Source: Marsupella aquatica
Taxonomy: Eukaryota; Marchantiophyta
Assembly: GCA_973895155.1 (NCBI GenBank)
Contig: OZ316893.1
Location: forward strand, 27,900,001 to 27,964,000
Direction: 5' to 3'
DNA: 64,000 nt
In this document: piece by piece, positions 1 through 14,000 of the stretch
Layout: each line of letters begins with the position of its first letter
Numbering within the stretch: position 1 is the stretch's first letter
Program-made: the position numbers and the translations under genes
Notes under the pieces: generated by a model
What the model saw: only the letters and a program-made list of their open reading frames with translations
Databases searched by the model: none
What the model was told of the DNA's origin: nothing

Positions 1-1169
1 AAGCCGTAGCTTCAGCTGATGTTAGCATCCAGTGCCGAGTAGCCAAACATGGACGAAAGTGGGAGGCCTTCATCCCATCCGCCCTCAAATGAACGCTCAC
101 CCTCGTCCTAGCTTGGCCCAAGCTTCCACGTGAGGGTAGAGTTGAAGTCAGTTCCCCACTAACGTAGTTGCATCCGAATGAGACGCGCCGACGGCCGATC
201 GGGGACCGGGAATGCTCGACTGTGAACGGATGTCCTTGTCACCCTGATGAGCAGGCAAGGACGACGAACCGGCTTACGAAGAACTCACGAAGGAAGGTAT
301 TGTTCATTTAAAGAACCCCCGAGTCCATTGCTCATCGAAAACCTCAGGAGCCCATCATTTAATGGAAGTCATCGCTCAACTCATATGATTCTGTGCAAGG
401 TCGAGGTTGAATTACAGTGAAATGGTCGAGCTTGAAGTCCGCATCTTGAGTTTCAAAGGAGCATAACACAGAAGATGCCTGGGCATGGATATCTTCACGG
501 AAAAGTTGGGCGGAGCCACAGACTGAGCGATTGAGAAGAATGCACGCCGAATTCAGCAAGGCACGAAAAGCAGAGTGGAAGGCCCTGCTGCCCATCTACA
601 CCCCACACAAACTTGAGGGTAACCCTGAAATGGTGTTCGGCCGAGATCGTGCCCCTGCTTTCTGCAGATCTAAAGGCGAACCCCGACAACCCTGTTTCCT
701 TTGTGGAGGAGTCGTGTGCTAAACCCAAGAGTAGATTTGTAGTTGGGACAGAAGGATGGCGGGAAAGTTCAGCTCATAAATCAAATGGTTTACTCTGTTT
801 GATGCAGGGTGTTTTAATTGAAGCAGGACTTGGTTTGTAGGAGAGACAAAATGATGGCGGGAATTACACTTTATTTCAGCTTATAAAAGCCATGGTTTGC
901 GTTGTTGGATGCAGGGTGTTTTAGTGGAAGAACAAACATACGGGAGTCGTACTACTCTACAGTGAAGTAGGCTGGGCCCAACATTTCGCAGTTCCAGATT
1001 CTTTCCACTCTGCGTTTTTCGAATCATTGTCAAGTCACATGGCACACCACCGAGCGTTTCCTCGGTAAGAAGCGGGTCTTGGCAACCTAGTCGAAGTACG
1101 CCCAAGTTTTTGCAGTTGATGGTAGGGAGGGATGAATTTTTGATGCAGTCGCGCCAGTGATTGCCGAGG
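1..1169. other. Upstream region, no gene supported
   Basis: I see no open frame here with convincing coding character. A diverged direct repeat is visible near 765-840 and 850-930: both copies contain a 'gatgcagggtgtttta' core after a 'gcgggaa' start. The last few hundred bases probably hold the promoter and 5' UTR of the cis-prenyltransferase gene that starts at 1170, but I could not place a convincing TATA box. Confidence 0.4.
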
Positions 1170-2991
1170 ATGGTGGCTGCGGCGCTGTCTCAGGCCTCTG
1201 GCGTCGTTTTGAGCTCCCAATCGTTCTCTGGATCGCAGTATCCACGATGCTGTTATTTCATGTTGACCTGCGGCAGCACTTTAGGTCAACGGGAGCCGGC
1301 TGGTTCACGTTCCGTGGGCGCTGTTGAATTTTCAGGCCGAGTTTGTGCGCTTCCATTGAAGTTTAAGGTGTCTAGTAGCAGCAGGTATTGGAAAAGTTCT
1401 GCTTTCTGCTTTTGTTTTGAAAGGGGAGTAAGATTTGACCAGCTAAAATTTCCATCCACACTCTAGCTTGCTTTGTCCAATGCCCATATGGTTAGTTAGT
1501 TACCATTCCAGCTGCAATTCTTCAATGTACGGACTGGATAGGGAATTTTTTGTTGGGACTTCTCAAGTGATGGTGTTGGAAACCGTCTTATTCTGAAGCT
1601 GATCCATCATGCACGCAGGGCTCAACATGTTGGGCGTGTATCGACGTCTCCAGCTGCTGATCCTGACAGCATACGCATCTCTTACGCATCAGAAGGACTA
1701 CCTATTGAAGCGGACGAAGACAAATTTCTCACTGGAGAGGAGTACCTCAGGGAAGAGTTACCACCTGACTTACAACCCGACTTGATGCCGAAGCATGTTG
1801 CAATAATTATGGATGGTAATGCACGGTGGGCGAAAGGTAGAGGGATGCACCTGAGTTTTGGGCATGCTGCCGGTGCGGAAGCGTTAATGCAAGTTGCAAG
1901 GGCCGCTGGTGAATGGGGTATCAGTGCTCTTACAGTTTTCGCATTTTCAACGGAGAATTGGCACCGGCCGCAAGTAAGTATGGAGCTCTGCAGTGATATG
2001 GAAACGAACGTGATTTGTCTTGTGATGCATCTTATCGTGGATCATTTGTAGGCTGTAGCATACATTCTTTTGGTCTCGCTTACGCCGAATTGGCATCACT
2101 TTGAGCTATTTCATCAGCGCATGAACGACTGCCATAGGGTTTGTATCGTTTTGCTGTAGGTGGTTCATCTATATGTTGTGTATTGGATTGCTGTCGGCTC
2201 GAGAGTAGATCTTGGTTTTAGAAGTTTTCACAATTCTGACGCAGGTTGCTGTCCTTTCGTGTAGGTCGAGGTGGACTTTCTGATGCATATGTTGGAAACA
2301 AAGTTACAGACTGAAATGACGGTTATCATGAGGTATGTTCCTGAGATGTGTGCAAAGACCCTAGTCAGACCTGTAATTCTGAAGCCTATTGAGTTATGTA
2401 GTGGATTTCCTTACTACAGCTTTCAATGTTCGATCTGGTAGATTGTAAGCTCCCGCAGGATGGTGCCGTGACTGCCTGTTCCATTCAATTTGTTGGTCAT
2501 CGAGCAAAGACCCTCAGACAATCTCATTGTATGCTTACAGGTACAATTTTCGGTTGCGATTTGTAGGAAATGTGTCAACCCTTCCCCTTTCCGTGCAGAA
2601 GGCTGTTGAATCAGCAACTGAACGTACAAGGGGAAACACTGGCATGGTAGTTAACATTTGTGTGAACTACAGTGGGAGGTCTGACCTCGTTCGGGCTTGC
2701 CAACAACTGGCACTAGAAGTAGCAGAGGGAAGATTACGTCCTTCAGATATAGATGATGCCGCGGTTGCTGATAAAGTATTCATGAGTGAGCTCGGAGAAC
2801 TACAGGATCCTGATTTGGTGATCCGCACAAGTGGAGAGCAACGAATCAGTAATTTTTTACTGTGGCAGGTTGCTTACTCCGAATTTGTATTCTCAGACAC
2901 ACTTTGGCCTGACTTTGGAAAAGAAGACTTGAGAGCCGCACTGGTAAATTACCAGAAAAGGGATCGACGCTATGGGGTGAGAGCTGCGTAG
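1170..2991 (+). CDS. cis-prenyltransferase (undecaprenyl/dehydrodolichyl diphosphate synthase family), 4 exons
   Basis: Proposed exons are 1170-1384, 1568-1973, 2265-2332 and 2541-2991. They join in phase to 1140 nt, about 379 aa. The family condenses isopentenyl diphosphate in Z configuration onto an allylic primer to make polyprenyl diphosphates. Visible signatures are [17 protein letters not shown] (substrate-binding Asp in MDGN), the [13 protein letters not shown] block, NYSGR, and the C-terminal [19 protein letters not shown] with AYSEF...WPDF. The leader from [20 protein letters not shown] is rich in Ala, Ser and Arg and poor in acidic residues, which suggests plastid targeting. Introns 3 and 4 have clear GT-AG sites; the first two exon limits were chosen for phase and splice consensus and are less certain. 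A shorter product could start at 1782. The catalytic core looks intact. Confidence 0.88.
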
Positions 2992-5900
2992 GGGTGTGCT
3001 ACGGTCAAATTAAATTTCATAAGCACTGTCTGAGTTCCGATCACGTTCGAAATGTGTTACCTCAAGTCCGTGCTGGGTTGTGTTATGAGCATGGTGTGAT
3101 TATCAGCAAGGGTTTAGCATATGGCAACGTATTAGCAATCTTCCTACTTAGAGTAGGGTGAGTCCAGTCAGGCCTATGAACTACAAGACCAGAAAGGGTT
3201 TATGTTGATCAGAACGATATAATCATTATAGAGTTGCAAACCATAAGGATTGGGGACATGTTAACAGACCTTGAGAGTTAAACTTGAACAAGTGGTTTAG
3301 TCAAACAATTACACATGTCCGAGCCAAAATGGTTTTTTTGGTTAGTAGGCTATATATTGTTGTGCCCATGCAGCATACATTGGTTTGTCACACACGTCTA
3401 ATATCATACATTGTTTGTCTGTTTGTCACACACATTCTATCATGAGCTTAGTCTAATATCATAAACACAAGAGAGTGGAATAGAAGTGCAATTATGTACA
3501 CACATGCACAAAACCCCAAAATGTAATATTCTCACAATCAAAAAGCTACCAAATGTATACACACACAATCCTGCCAATGGCCATCATATGTCAAGCCAAA
3601 TGCCCTTTGAGCTTCAATGAATTCACTTTACATGCAGACAACTTTGTCTGTCACACCATAGCTGCCAGAGGTAGCTTTGCTCATAAGGCTCATAATTGAA
3701 AGATGGCCTTTGAGCCACCACAAAGGGATAACTATTATTCACACCCAAAACCCTCATATAGCACTAATACAAAAGCCCTAAACCAGGGAAGCATGATTTA
3801 CTATCCTATGACTCAGAATGGTATGACAACATGTTCGGTTAATATGTAGTCTACCCAAATGAGCTTATCCTCCAATCATACAATGCTCTGACCCTTCCCC
3901 AAACTCTGTCCTTTGCCTGAACAGTCCCCACGCACACCCTAAACCCCTAAAACCCTCCTAATCACAACCACTTGACTTACTCAGACCTAAGGGAAGAGGT
4001 GGGGGTGTGAGGCTCGAAGTTGGAGGTTTTGGACTGTGGTGTTTGGGAGGGGGTGAGGCCTTCCACCCCTGTAAAGCCCTCCAGCCTGTAGTTTTCTGCT
4101 TTGTCTTTCTATAGATGGTTATGATCCATAACCCCCTTGCCAGCCTGGCCCAAGGTTATGAGATTTAGGCCCCCCAAGCTAGCTCACTGGTGGATTGTCC
4201 AGTTTCAGGCACAACTCAAGTCAAAAATAGAGCAAAAGTACACGTGCTCTGGGGTTACATTACTAACCCGCAGCCACTTTGCCTACGCTATATAACCCCC
4301 TCAGGCTCACCACCCTTTGAGAATAAATCCTACAACCTTTGGGCCTATGGATTGCCCTATATGAGAGATATACTTAGTTAGTGGACTTTGACTACCGCTT
4401 GGAGGGTTTGTAGTGGGCACAATGAATTCAAAACCTTTGTTGCCTTAATATCATCTTGATGCACAAGAGCACATGTGTGACAGCATCCACCACGTGTGAC
4501 AAAGACCCAGGGATTTCAAATCCAGTTTGTGCCTTGCTCAATGGCTCACAAAACTTTTAGCTGAGACCTCTATATAGCTCCTAGGTCATACGTGCATCTA
4601 GCCGCACAAGTGTCTCTACTTGCACATGAGGTGCCTCCACTTCCACAATTTGTATGACTGAGTTGTTACATCGTACAACCACTTCTCTTCTTGCTCTTGG
4701 CGTTTGGGATTCCACATCTTATGGCAATAAGTAAACACATCCATCATTAATAACAATTAATCATAGTCCTGGAAAAATGGTGACCCCTACCGGTGCACTC
4801 ACCTAATGTGACAGGATTATAGATACATTTGGTGGAAGGGGGATACTATCAATTGGGCCATCAATATCAATAGCATATCCATCAACATCCATATGTTGGG
4901 CAGGAGCTTCATCATTGCGAGGGTCAACCTTTTGCTTCCTTGAAAAACTTATTTTTTGTGTTGCCTTCTTCTCTATGTATGTGCGCGTTGCTTCCTCTAG
5001 TCCCTATGGACATTCAAAAAGTCTATAAACATTGATACAACTGAGTGTTTCCAACAACAAAGCGTACAAAATCCCAAGGAAATCATTGTGGTCTTGCACA
5101 ATCAATTCATGGTAATTTATTTCATTGATGTCTATAGTTAAGCAAAGACAACATTCATGCAACATGCCCATGAACATTAAAGGAATTAGAGTCAACAAAG
5201 AGAGATACGTACAACTCAAATGAGACTACGCCCATGGGAATACGCAAGAGTTTTATTGCACTCTAGGCCCAACAGCCATATACCGATTCTTGGCAATGCA
5301 AGTTTTTCTTATCTCTCAACTGGCTCCGTAATAATGAGCCTAAGTTCCTTACTTACCTGGAGCAACAACTTGTTTGTGCATATAGTGTGCAACACAACTA
5401 ACCTACCCAAGGTGTGACTAAGGTTAGTCAAACTATGGTTGTAGTCATGACTCTAGACCTAAGAATAAATGTCTAACATGTACAACCGTGGTTGAGGGGA
5501 CTCTAGCTAAAAACTTTCTTAGAAGGTAAGGCTATATCTGGATGAGGGCAAGATGGGTTCTATCTCCAGCAAGGTATTTAAATTGCTCCCTACATTTCAC
5601 ACATCTTCAAGAAATAGGAACTAGGCAACATGTTAGGTTATGCTTCTAGTATAGCCTATTTACTTCCATAGTACTATTTAGGATAGGACTAGGGTGACAC
5701 TTGTTTGAGTTCCAGGTTTCCATGGACCTTGGGAGGGAGTATGTCCAAGTGGAACCCAAACTTGTGCTCACATTTGACAGTTCATCATTTGTGTGTGCAG
5801 AGGCTATGGAGGGTGAGAGAGATCAGGTCATAGTGGAGCTTGTGAAACTAGGTTATGGTGGATGTACCTGTTATGTTCATATTGATTCTTATCTCACAGC

Positions 5901-8900
5901 CGTTGACATAGCCTAGACCCTAAACCCTAAGGGTGAACCACATACTCTCTTTGTCAGTGTCACTATATTGTTGTATGTTGGTTCCTATTAATGCCAATCA
6001 TGCTACCCGATTAGATCCCAACACAACACTAGAAGCATCCAATGACAGTCACAAGAAAACACTAATGAAATGAAATTAAGCACACTAGCAACCAAATGAT
6101 TCCAACAGATTTCATAAAGGGCTGGCATATTTAGATTTCAAATTTCCTTTGTAGTTGGTATACAATTGGCACAATGTATTCACAAGAGCAGGAGGGCTAT
6201 GGCTCTTGGGAGCTCCAATGCGGCCCTAAACCCTTTATGGGTAGAGTGTATATTACATATACAATGTGCTCAATGCATTCACACAAAGAGGAAGGCTGTG
6301 CGGGGCAGGGGGGGAGGCGGGAGTGGGAGGGGGGAAGGGAGGCTATAGGGCTTGCATGCTCCAATAGGGCATCTCAAAATACATTCATTTTTCTGCTCTG
6401 ACTATGCCCATACGTGTTGTGGTTTGGGACAACAATCATGACTGGTTGGGCACCAATTGTGAGGACTGACCAGTCACGCTCGGGACCATAAAAGCCCTGG
6501 GCCCTCAGCTTACAAATTAATCCGTGGACACCCATGTTATCTAGAAACTGAAGTCTAGATGGACCTCCGAATCTAAAGAAAACAAATTTCAAAAATGAAC
6601 AAGTCAATGTTTGACACTTAAAACAGTTGCCAAACTTACCAAGGCAACCATAATTAACATCAATCACAAAATCAGTTGCAATGTGAACTACTATTTAATG
6701 TGTGGGTTGCTTAATTGCACACTTCAGCAAAACGGTGCTTGACGGTTTCCTCCACGGTACCGAAGGGATGCTGGATGCACTCAAGTTGCATTGAAAGTAA
6801 TCACTTTCAATTCCTACACGCATATAGACGAATTAAGAGAGAGAAATCATCGGTGTCATCAAATCACTAACTTTGCATTACTGTTTAAGACAAAGTTTCA
6901 TGAAACAAATCTCCAATTGTGGAATTCGGAATCGATTGAAAGCTAGAGAATTTTAGAAACTCATGACCACTTTAGTACTTGAGAAAATCTCCCAATGTCA
7001 CACTCATTCTAAAGCTAGAGAACATTAGATACTTATAATCTCCTCAGAACTCAACTAAATCTATTAATGTTAAGTTCATTACAAAACTAAAGAAATTCTT
7101 AAAATTATAATTTCCTTAGTACTCGATAAAATCTATCAATTTTAGGTTCATTCTTATGGAAGGGGTCAGCATTTAAGGGGGTTGTACAACAAAGATTAGA
7201 GATTATGAAATCATGGGTAAAATCTATTTTTCAAATTACTTACTCAATTCTTATCGAATGGTGACAGTGCTGAGCTCATCAGGACCGTCTCTTCAAGATC
7301 TTTCCAACGCCATATTATACATGAGTTTTCATTATGATTTTACGAGCAGCAATGTCAAATCAAAAATTGTTGCCGGGAAAAAATTGTTTTGAATAAAATC
7401 AAAATGTAAAGAAAACCGTTACTGGAGGCAATTTTACCTCAATCTTTTTGTCTTTTGATTTGCATATCATTTTTTTACCTACTTTTTTACGGCATGGCGT
7501 CCCAGTTTTTACAGCAAAGTTGTCACAAACACGAATGCAGAAGTTAATTTTATCCAAAAACAAGTCTCTTCCTGTTTGTAGCATGCCATGATGATGTGGC
7601 GCGCTGTGAAGCCAGGAATTTTGGAAAGGACTCCTAATGGGGGTCCGTAAATAGTAAATCATACGTGCAAAAGTCCAATGGTTATTAAATATCAAATTCG
7701 CAAATAATATTATAACACCGTTCCAAGAAACAAGGTCCTTATATATCTCCATTCTTCATTAGAAGAAGTGAAGGGTTTTAAAAAATGTGTCCCAAAGTTG
7801 TTCAATTGAAGGGGCATGGAATATCCAATGACATGCGTCACTTGTTGATTGGACCACATGTCAACAGACCAGTGGATTAGGGTTTACATGATTTGGGGCC
7901 TAATTTGGAGGGAAGAGTGCTCAAAGAGTGTTGTGTTCCCCCTCACTCCTACTTTGTAAGGGCCGTCCGATGTAGAATGCCCTAGATCGGATGGCCAGGA
8001 GTATCTGTTGTTCCAAGACCGGGGGCGAGACGGTGTGGGGGCTGAAGCAGGACCCCAATCCACGAAGAGTGATGTTGCCAAGGAGTGGGCCTAGTGGGAA
8101 AGTTGGAAAGACTAGGAAGTTTCCTGTTGTGATGTTAGCTAATGAAACAATCTATCCCTCTAATTCCAAGAAGGACAATACTTAAGCCCAATGAATTTGT
8201 GTTGCGTGTGGTGAAGAAAGTATTTATAATACTCTCTTAATGTCTTGTAGTGAGATTTGGTTGGAATTCTTTTGGAGAACTTTGATATGTAATCTAGTAT
8301 AAGGTTTCTAGTGATTTGTGTACTAAAACCCCAATGGCTTTCACACAGTGCCAAATACTATATGGCAATATGTTTGCTGAGTGTAATTGCCACTGAATGG
8401 CACAATAAATAAAATGTGCATGCATTATTGAATCTTTGTGCAAGCTATTTTTTTAATAACAAATGAAGGGTACTTTAAATCCTAAAATCTGTCTTATTAT
8501 AATAACATAGGTAATAGGAACAAACAAGATATATTTTAATGTTCCTCCCAAATGCAACAAGGGGCACTTGGGGGCCCTTAGGTCACAGGTTTGTCTCATT
8601 ACATTTCCCTTAGTGAGGGACCAGGGTGTAAAAGGCCCCTATTTTACAGTAAACACAATATGATTCAATGTGTCATGGGGCCACTCGTTTCCGTACCCCA
8701 AAAAATAATTGCCCGTTTGTACCCTGTTGCGGTGCTCCTGATTGTCTCATGGGCCTCCCATGAGGTGCCACTTTTTCCGTTCATGAGCGCCCTAATACAT
8801 GTCAAATTCTTCCTGCCCTACATAATTACTCTTCACTTACTACACACGACCAACCACACTGATATCAGAGTACAATTAAGCCCAACTATATGGTGCACCA

Positions 8901-9404
8901 CATAGATGTACGAAGTGGGTTCATAGGTACACTGGGAGAGTAGGAAACACTAGCCTGATACCTATTCATTGCCTCGCCTCGACATCGTTGCCTTGCCTTG
9001 ATGTCTTTCCCTAGCATAAAATCTTTGGAAAGTGAATAAAGATTGCTTTACTTTTGTATGTCACTCGAGGCTAACCTTAGGGAGAGGACTAACTTGGTTC
9101 GCACTAGTAGAGAGAGAGGTCATACTCTGACGTGTCTTGGGAGCACTAGGAACTGTAGGGATGTGGGTAGTTACCATAAGATCCAAACTTACTGGGTTCT
9201 TTTTAAGGCCATTCTACAAGGGCTCTTCCTGCTCTCATGGCCTGATTAGTTTTTGTTTTTTGTTTTTTTGGGGGGAGGGGTGTTACGTCCTTCCCCATGG
9301 TGCCTTCGGTGCCTTTTGCCCTCTTGGCTTGGGTGGTAGTTGTCCCCTTGCTGCTTGTTGTGTGAAATAAATACAGAAAATTTTATTTAAAAAGAAGAAG
9401 ATTG

Positions 9405-9800
9405 TTTTACTTTTGTATTAATCTCTTTGACTTATTGCGTCAATATCTTTGCAATGCACATGCCTGTTTATCTCCCTTTGATTTCTTTTGCCTCACCTCG
9501 ACATCTCTCCCTTGCCTCAACACCTTGCCTTGTCTCGACACCTTTGCCTTGTCTGGACATGTTTGGCTTGTCTCAATATCCTTCCCTTGCCTTGAAACCT
9601 TCCCGTAAAAATCTGGGGACAACGTGCGTATAGATTTCATCACTTTTGTATTAATCTAGTTGACTTATTTTTGCAATCCACATGCATGTTTGCCTCCCTT
9701 TGATGTATTTGCATCACCTGGACATATTTGCTTGGCTTCGACATGCTTTGACATCTTTCCCTAGCCTGGACATCCTTGCCTGGAAATGCTTCGCTCCATC
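9405..9800. repeat. Duplicated block with CTTGCCTCGACA-type minisatellite
   Basis: Two related blocks start at about 9405 and 9645. Each has 'acttttgtattaatct', a 'gacttatt' segment, 'catgc..gttt..ctccctttgat' and then a run of roughly 25-bp units built on 'ccttgcctcgacat/cacc'. A shorter run of the same unit lies at about 8965-9010. The units are diverged, so this is an old local amplification. Confidence 0.6.
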
Positions 9801-9944
9801 GATCCTTTCCTCTCCTCAAAATCCTTCTGTGCAAAGCATCGGGCTAGTAGAGCTAGTAGGGAGAGAATATGAAACTTTTGGTGTCCGGAGAGAAACACGA
9901 GAAACGTGCTCCATGAGATCCACTAAGTATATATCTCGTTTTCA

Positions 9945-10022
9945 CTCTATGTGGGTTGTAAAGTTTATCGTGTGCGACCTAGAAATTATGAGAGTGTATG
10001 TGGGTTCTAAAGTTTATCATGA
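9945..10022. repeat. Short direct repeat
   Basis: 'tatgtgggttgtaaagttta' near 9949 recurs about 50 bp later as 'tatgtgggttctaaagttta', each followed by 'tc.tg'. It is a small tandem duplication in non-coding DNA. Confidence 0.5.
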
Positions 10023-11032
10023 CTCGGGACGCAAAGGTTTTTAGACCCGAGGCTACTTCAGGCGGGGAACGAGCGCAGGACGGTGGTTGTATGTACAAAT
10101 GGAGCGATAGAAGGGTTGTCGCTGATGGTCAGGTCGATCGAGTGATCAGAGGAAAATTGTTGAAGAGCATCTCAGCATGAAATAAATTCTAGATGAAAGG
10201 GGATCCAGGTCAAACTCGGGATTGGAGAAACAGTGGAGTACTGAGCTAATAAGTTTCTCAGCGGGAAATAATACCTAGTGATGGGGATTCCGGAGAATGA
10301 GAGAATAGTAAGTTAGGCAGACGTAAACGTAGCAACAATTCTTTCTCAGGGGGAATAAAATTATCATCTTCTTAGACCCCAATGCAAAAGGTACAAAGAA
10401 CACCAAAACGAAGAGCCCAATGGATGCAACAGTGTGTTTGTCCTGTGTCAATTTCGAGAGTAGAATGCGATGGAAGGCGGGGAGCATTCCCGTGGCACGG
10501 GGGCTGTATTGTCTGGAACTTCTGTTGGACCACAATTCTATCGATTAAGCTAATTGTCAAGAAGTACAACCATGGTTTGGCAAGGAACATATTCGGACTT
10601 TGATTTTAGTCACAGAGATGCAAGGACCCAACGTCCCCTGGTGCGTGGGTTCTGTATTCTTTCCGCCCCAACTTCTAACTTCCGATCGTAAGCCCCCTAA
10701 CATCTCCATCCTCTATTCTTCGATTACTTCAGGATAGTGATGAAATTGCTTCATGCTGTGCTCCAAGTCAATGCCGATAAGAGATAGCCTTCTCTAAATT
10801 TCGTGGTGAGCACGTCCGAAGATTTTTCGCCGTTATGAAATCAAAGGTCAATTAGGATGTCTTTCGAGTTGGGATGAGAAACCCAGGTGGGTTTTCAGTA
10901 TAAAATTGCTTTGCATAATAAAAAATGTCAGCTTAGGTTGCGGTTTTGTTCTCAAGAAGATGTGCTCTGGTCCTCTGATTAGACTGAAAAGGGGTTGTGC
11001 ACGTGGAAAGAATACTTTTTGCGCCAAGATGA

Positions 11033-14000
11033 GGGAACTCAGAAACAATTTTTGATGGTGCAGTGGGACCATTGATCATCAATCCACTGGGAAAACCTCA
11101 GCGTCTGTTATCGACTGGCCAACGGTTGGATCAATCTGAAACTGCTCTCAGCACGAGAAAGGTAACCTTTGCACCTAATCAAAGTGGTCTTAACTTTGTT
11201 TCTAAATTCCACTTTTGTTGTCAGCCTTCTGATCAGGGTGGGGCCCTCGAAAGAAGTTCTGGCCATCTCGCATCTATTACATCTGACTTGGAGTATCTCT
11301 CTTTTCTTAGCAAACCGAAAGCTTCCTCGACGGAATTAATATCCCTTTCATTCCGAGGGACCTACTTCATGGTCAGCTTGTGTCGGATTCATCTAAAAAC
11401 CAGAATAGCCAGTTTTATGGTAATCTGCTCCAAGGCTTGAAGGTAAGAAATCTTCTTTCCACTTGGCAAAAAGTTATCCTTGAAGAAAGCTGCACTCAGA
11501 AATTGCATTGTCTTTTAGTTTTGGCTCTTCTTCGACTGAAGCTAATGTCTGCCTGAAACTTGTCACGTAGGGCAGTGCAGCGATGGCGGTGTTGTTGTGT
11601 TTTTCATTTGCGGGGAAGGTTCCAATCGCATTGCCAGTACTGTTCTCCATCAGGGGAGTAGTGGGAAGTGGTATTCTATACGAGCCTCCTTAAGCTCCCA
11701 GTGTTTAGATGACTCAGAACAAACTGATTGGTCGCTCTCCCCTTCTCTGCAGTATGCAATTCAGCAGGTAACTCGAACTTGTCTAGCAAATCTTCTGGAA
11801 TTTCTAATAATGTACTCGTACTATGCCTGTACTCTGCAGCAATGTCCTTGCTTCGCCATATAGTTTCGTTGTCTCTGCAGTTCTCGGCATTAATGTTTCT
11901 CTGCTTGATTTAGGCAAGTGTGCGGCTTGTGTCGTATGTACTCTGTTCTGAATATTGTTTTACGAACGTTGACAAGCAAACCAAGTTTCATATAGTGTGT
12001 TGTTTAGAATGTGAGCACAGCAAGAACCTTAACATTGAGAATAATCTGCTCAATTGTGGTATAACCTGCTCCTGAATCTTCTTAAGTATGCAGCTTTTTA
12101 TCAAGCAGGTCGTTTCCTGATTTGGCATGAAATGATTGTGTGGCACTAACTTTATTAATGAACAGTTGTCAGCAGTTTGGACAGATTCCTCAGGAGGTGG
12201 GGGCACAGGCCTTGCCATTGTTGCAGCTCGCACCGACTATCATGTCTACTTCTGTACTGTCTCAATAGAGGTAGCTCTGCTCCATCCGAGGTGAAACCTT
12301 TGCTGTTGTGTGTGATGTTGAGTTGAATCATAAATAATTCGTATTATTAGTGGGTTTACAACAAATTGAAGCTATTGAGGCAATTTATTACTGAGCTTGC
12401 CATTTCAGGTGTGTATTTGGGGGTTTCTTGCGAACGTGGTCTTGGTTGATTGTTGTTTGAGTTTCTGAATTAGAACGTCGGAGCCACTGGGAAGTTCGAT
12501 GACTTCACGGAAGAGCTTCTCATACTCGTTCCCTGGCCTCTGTGTATAATTGTAGGTCAATGCTACGTGGTTAATTATCTACTATTTTACAGGAAGATCG
12601 AGTGCAATTCAACTCAACTTCGAAATCCACGTTTCAAGTTCCCACAGCACACGTGAGTTTTTACATCCTGTGTCTGGGAGGGTGGAGCACCTATAACGAG
12701 TTGGCAATTGAATTTACCATTGGAGTTTATTGGCTGGTTACTGCTCTTGTATCCGTTAGAAGATTAAGCTTTAGTATTATCTTGGCATTTGGTATTTGGC
12801 ATTCTCAGCCTTGGCTGTCCCACTGTTCAACAATTCCTCTCAGTACCTTCGAATGGCTGAAGGCAAAAAAACGAATAGGAATGGGATAGAGCCTTGATCA
12901 ATCCTGATCTGCATATCCATTGCAGGTGACTTGGAGTCCACATGTTAATGGAAGAGCTGCTGTAATATTGGAAAGTGGGACTCTATTCTTGTTTGAAGTG
13001 ATACACTCTCAAAATCGTAACCTTGATGGCGTTGTTGAACTGATACCTACAGCAACAGTAAAATGCCCAATGCAAATACCTTTTGCAAAGCTCTCAAGCC
13101 AGTACACTGCAGTAAGGCAGAACCAGCACCAAGAACATGGTCATATTGAGCCTAACTCTGGTAGTAGCATACAAGACGTGGCTGTGGAAGCTACAGAGAA
13201 TGTACCAGAATTGGACAAGAAATGGTGGTGCTGTGAATTTGGATGGCTTCCACATACGCTGCTTGTTGCCAACTCTTGGGAAATTTTCCTTTTAGATTTG
13301 ATGGAGAACGATTCTACATTAGATTCCTCGAGAAAGACACAGGTTGGTACGAAAACATCTGTGAGTGCCATAAACTTACTGGCAAATGTGGGAGCCCATG
13401 AGTATTCCCGATTTTGCTTATTGAAATCGGGGAAAGAACATATTGTGGCATTTGGTCGAGATTTCAGCGATGGTGTACATGAGTTCAGTGTGGCAACAGA
13501 GCTTCATGTAATCCTATTTGATACACGGCAGCCACAAACTCCGATCCTTCAGGTACTCACTCATCATATTTGTCTTCCCAGTATTCATAAGGAACTGAAA
13601 TTTATATTAGCGAACTACTATTGATTGTTAGCGCTGCCGTATGACTTGATGGACTAGTCATTTCTATGACTTGAAGGAGGAAGGACACACAAGGTATGTG
13701 ACATTTTGGTCTTTCCAGCCTGGAGAGGTGCAGCCATCTTGCCGCATCCTTCATAACTGTCGAAAGGGCAAACCGTCAGATAGGGTCTGTTTACTGAGTT
13801 AGCAGCTGTAAGTTCATATTGATGTAATTATCTTGTTTCTCAGTGGGAGCATGCAATGGGACAAGACCCGCCAAGCCTCCTCATAATGTGTCCTCTCTCA
13901 GCTCTTCAATCTTTCCATGGCAAGGAAAAGTTGGAAGATATTCAAAATGGTACCCTTTTCCTCCACTCCCTGCACCTTTAATTACAATGCGGATGTCTCA

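Larger units (their letters stand above)
2992..11030. other. Long gene-poor region with repeats and decayed sequence
   Basis: No gene could be supported in these 8 kb. The open frames are short and of low complexity. A coding-like minus-strand stretch at about 4780-5220 has a readable frame containing a VDPRNDEAPAQHMDVDGYAI run, broken by stops, and is probably an old transposon fragment. Other visible features are short direct repeats near 3360-3440, a purine-rich G run at 6305-6340, and the repeat blocks listed separately near 9.4-10.0 kb. Confidence 0.4.

Noticed and set aside
5004-5219. 71-aa minus-strand ORF as a gene
   Set aside because: Hydrophobic, low-complexity and ending beside other broken coding-like sequence; more likely a transposon relic.
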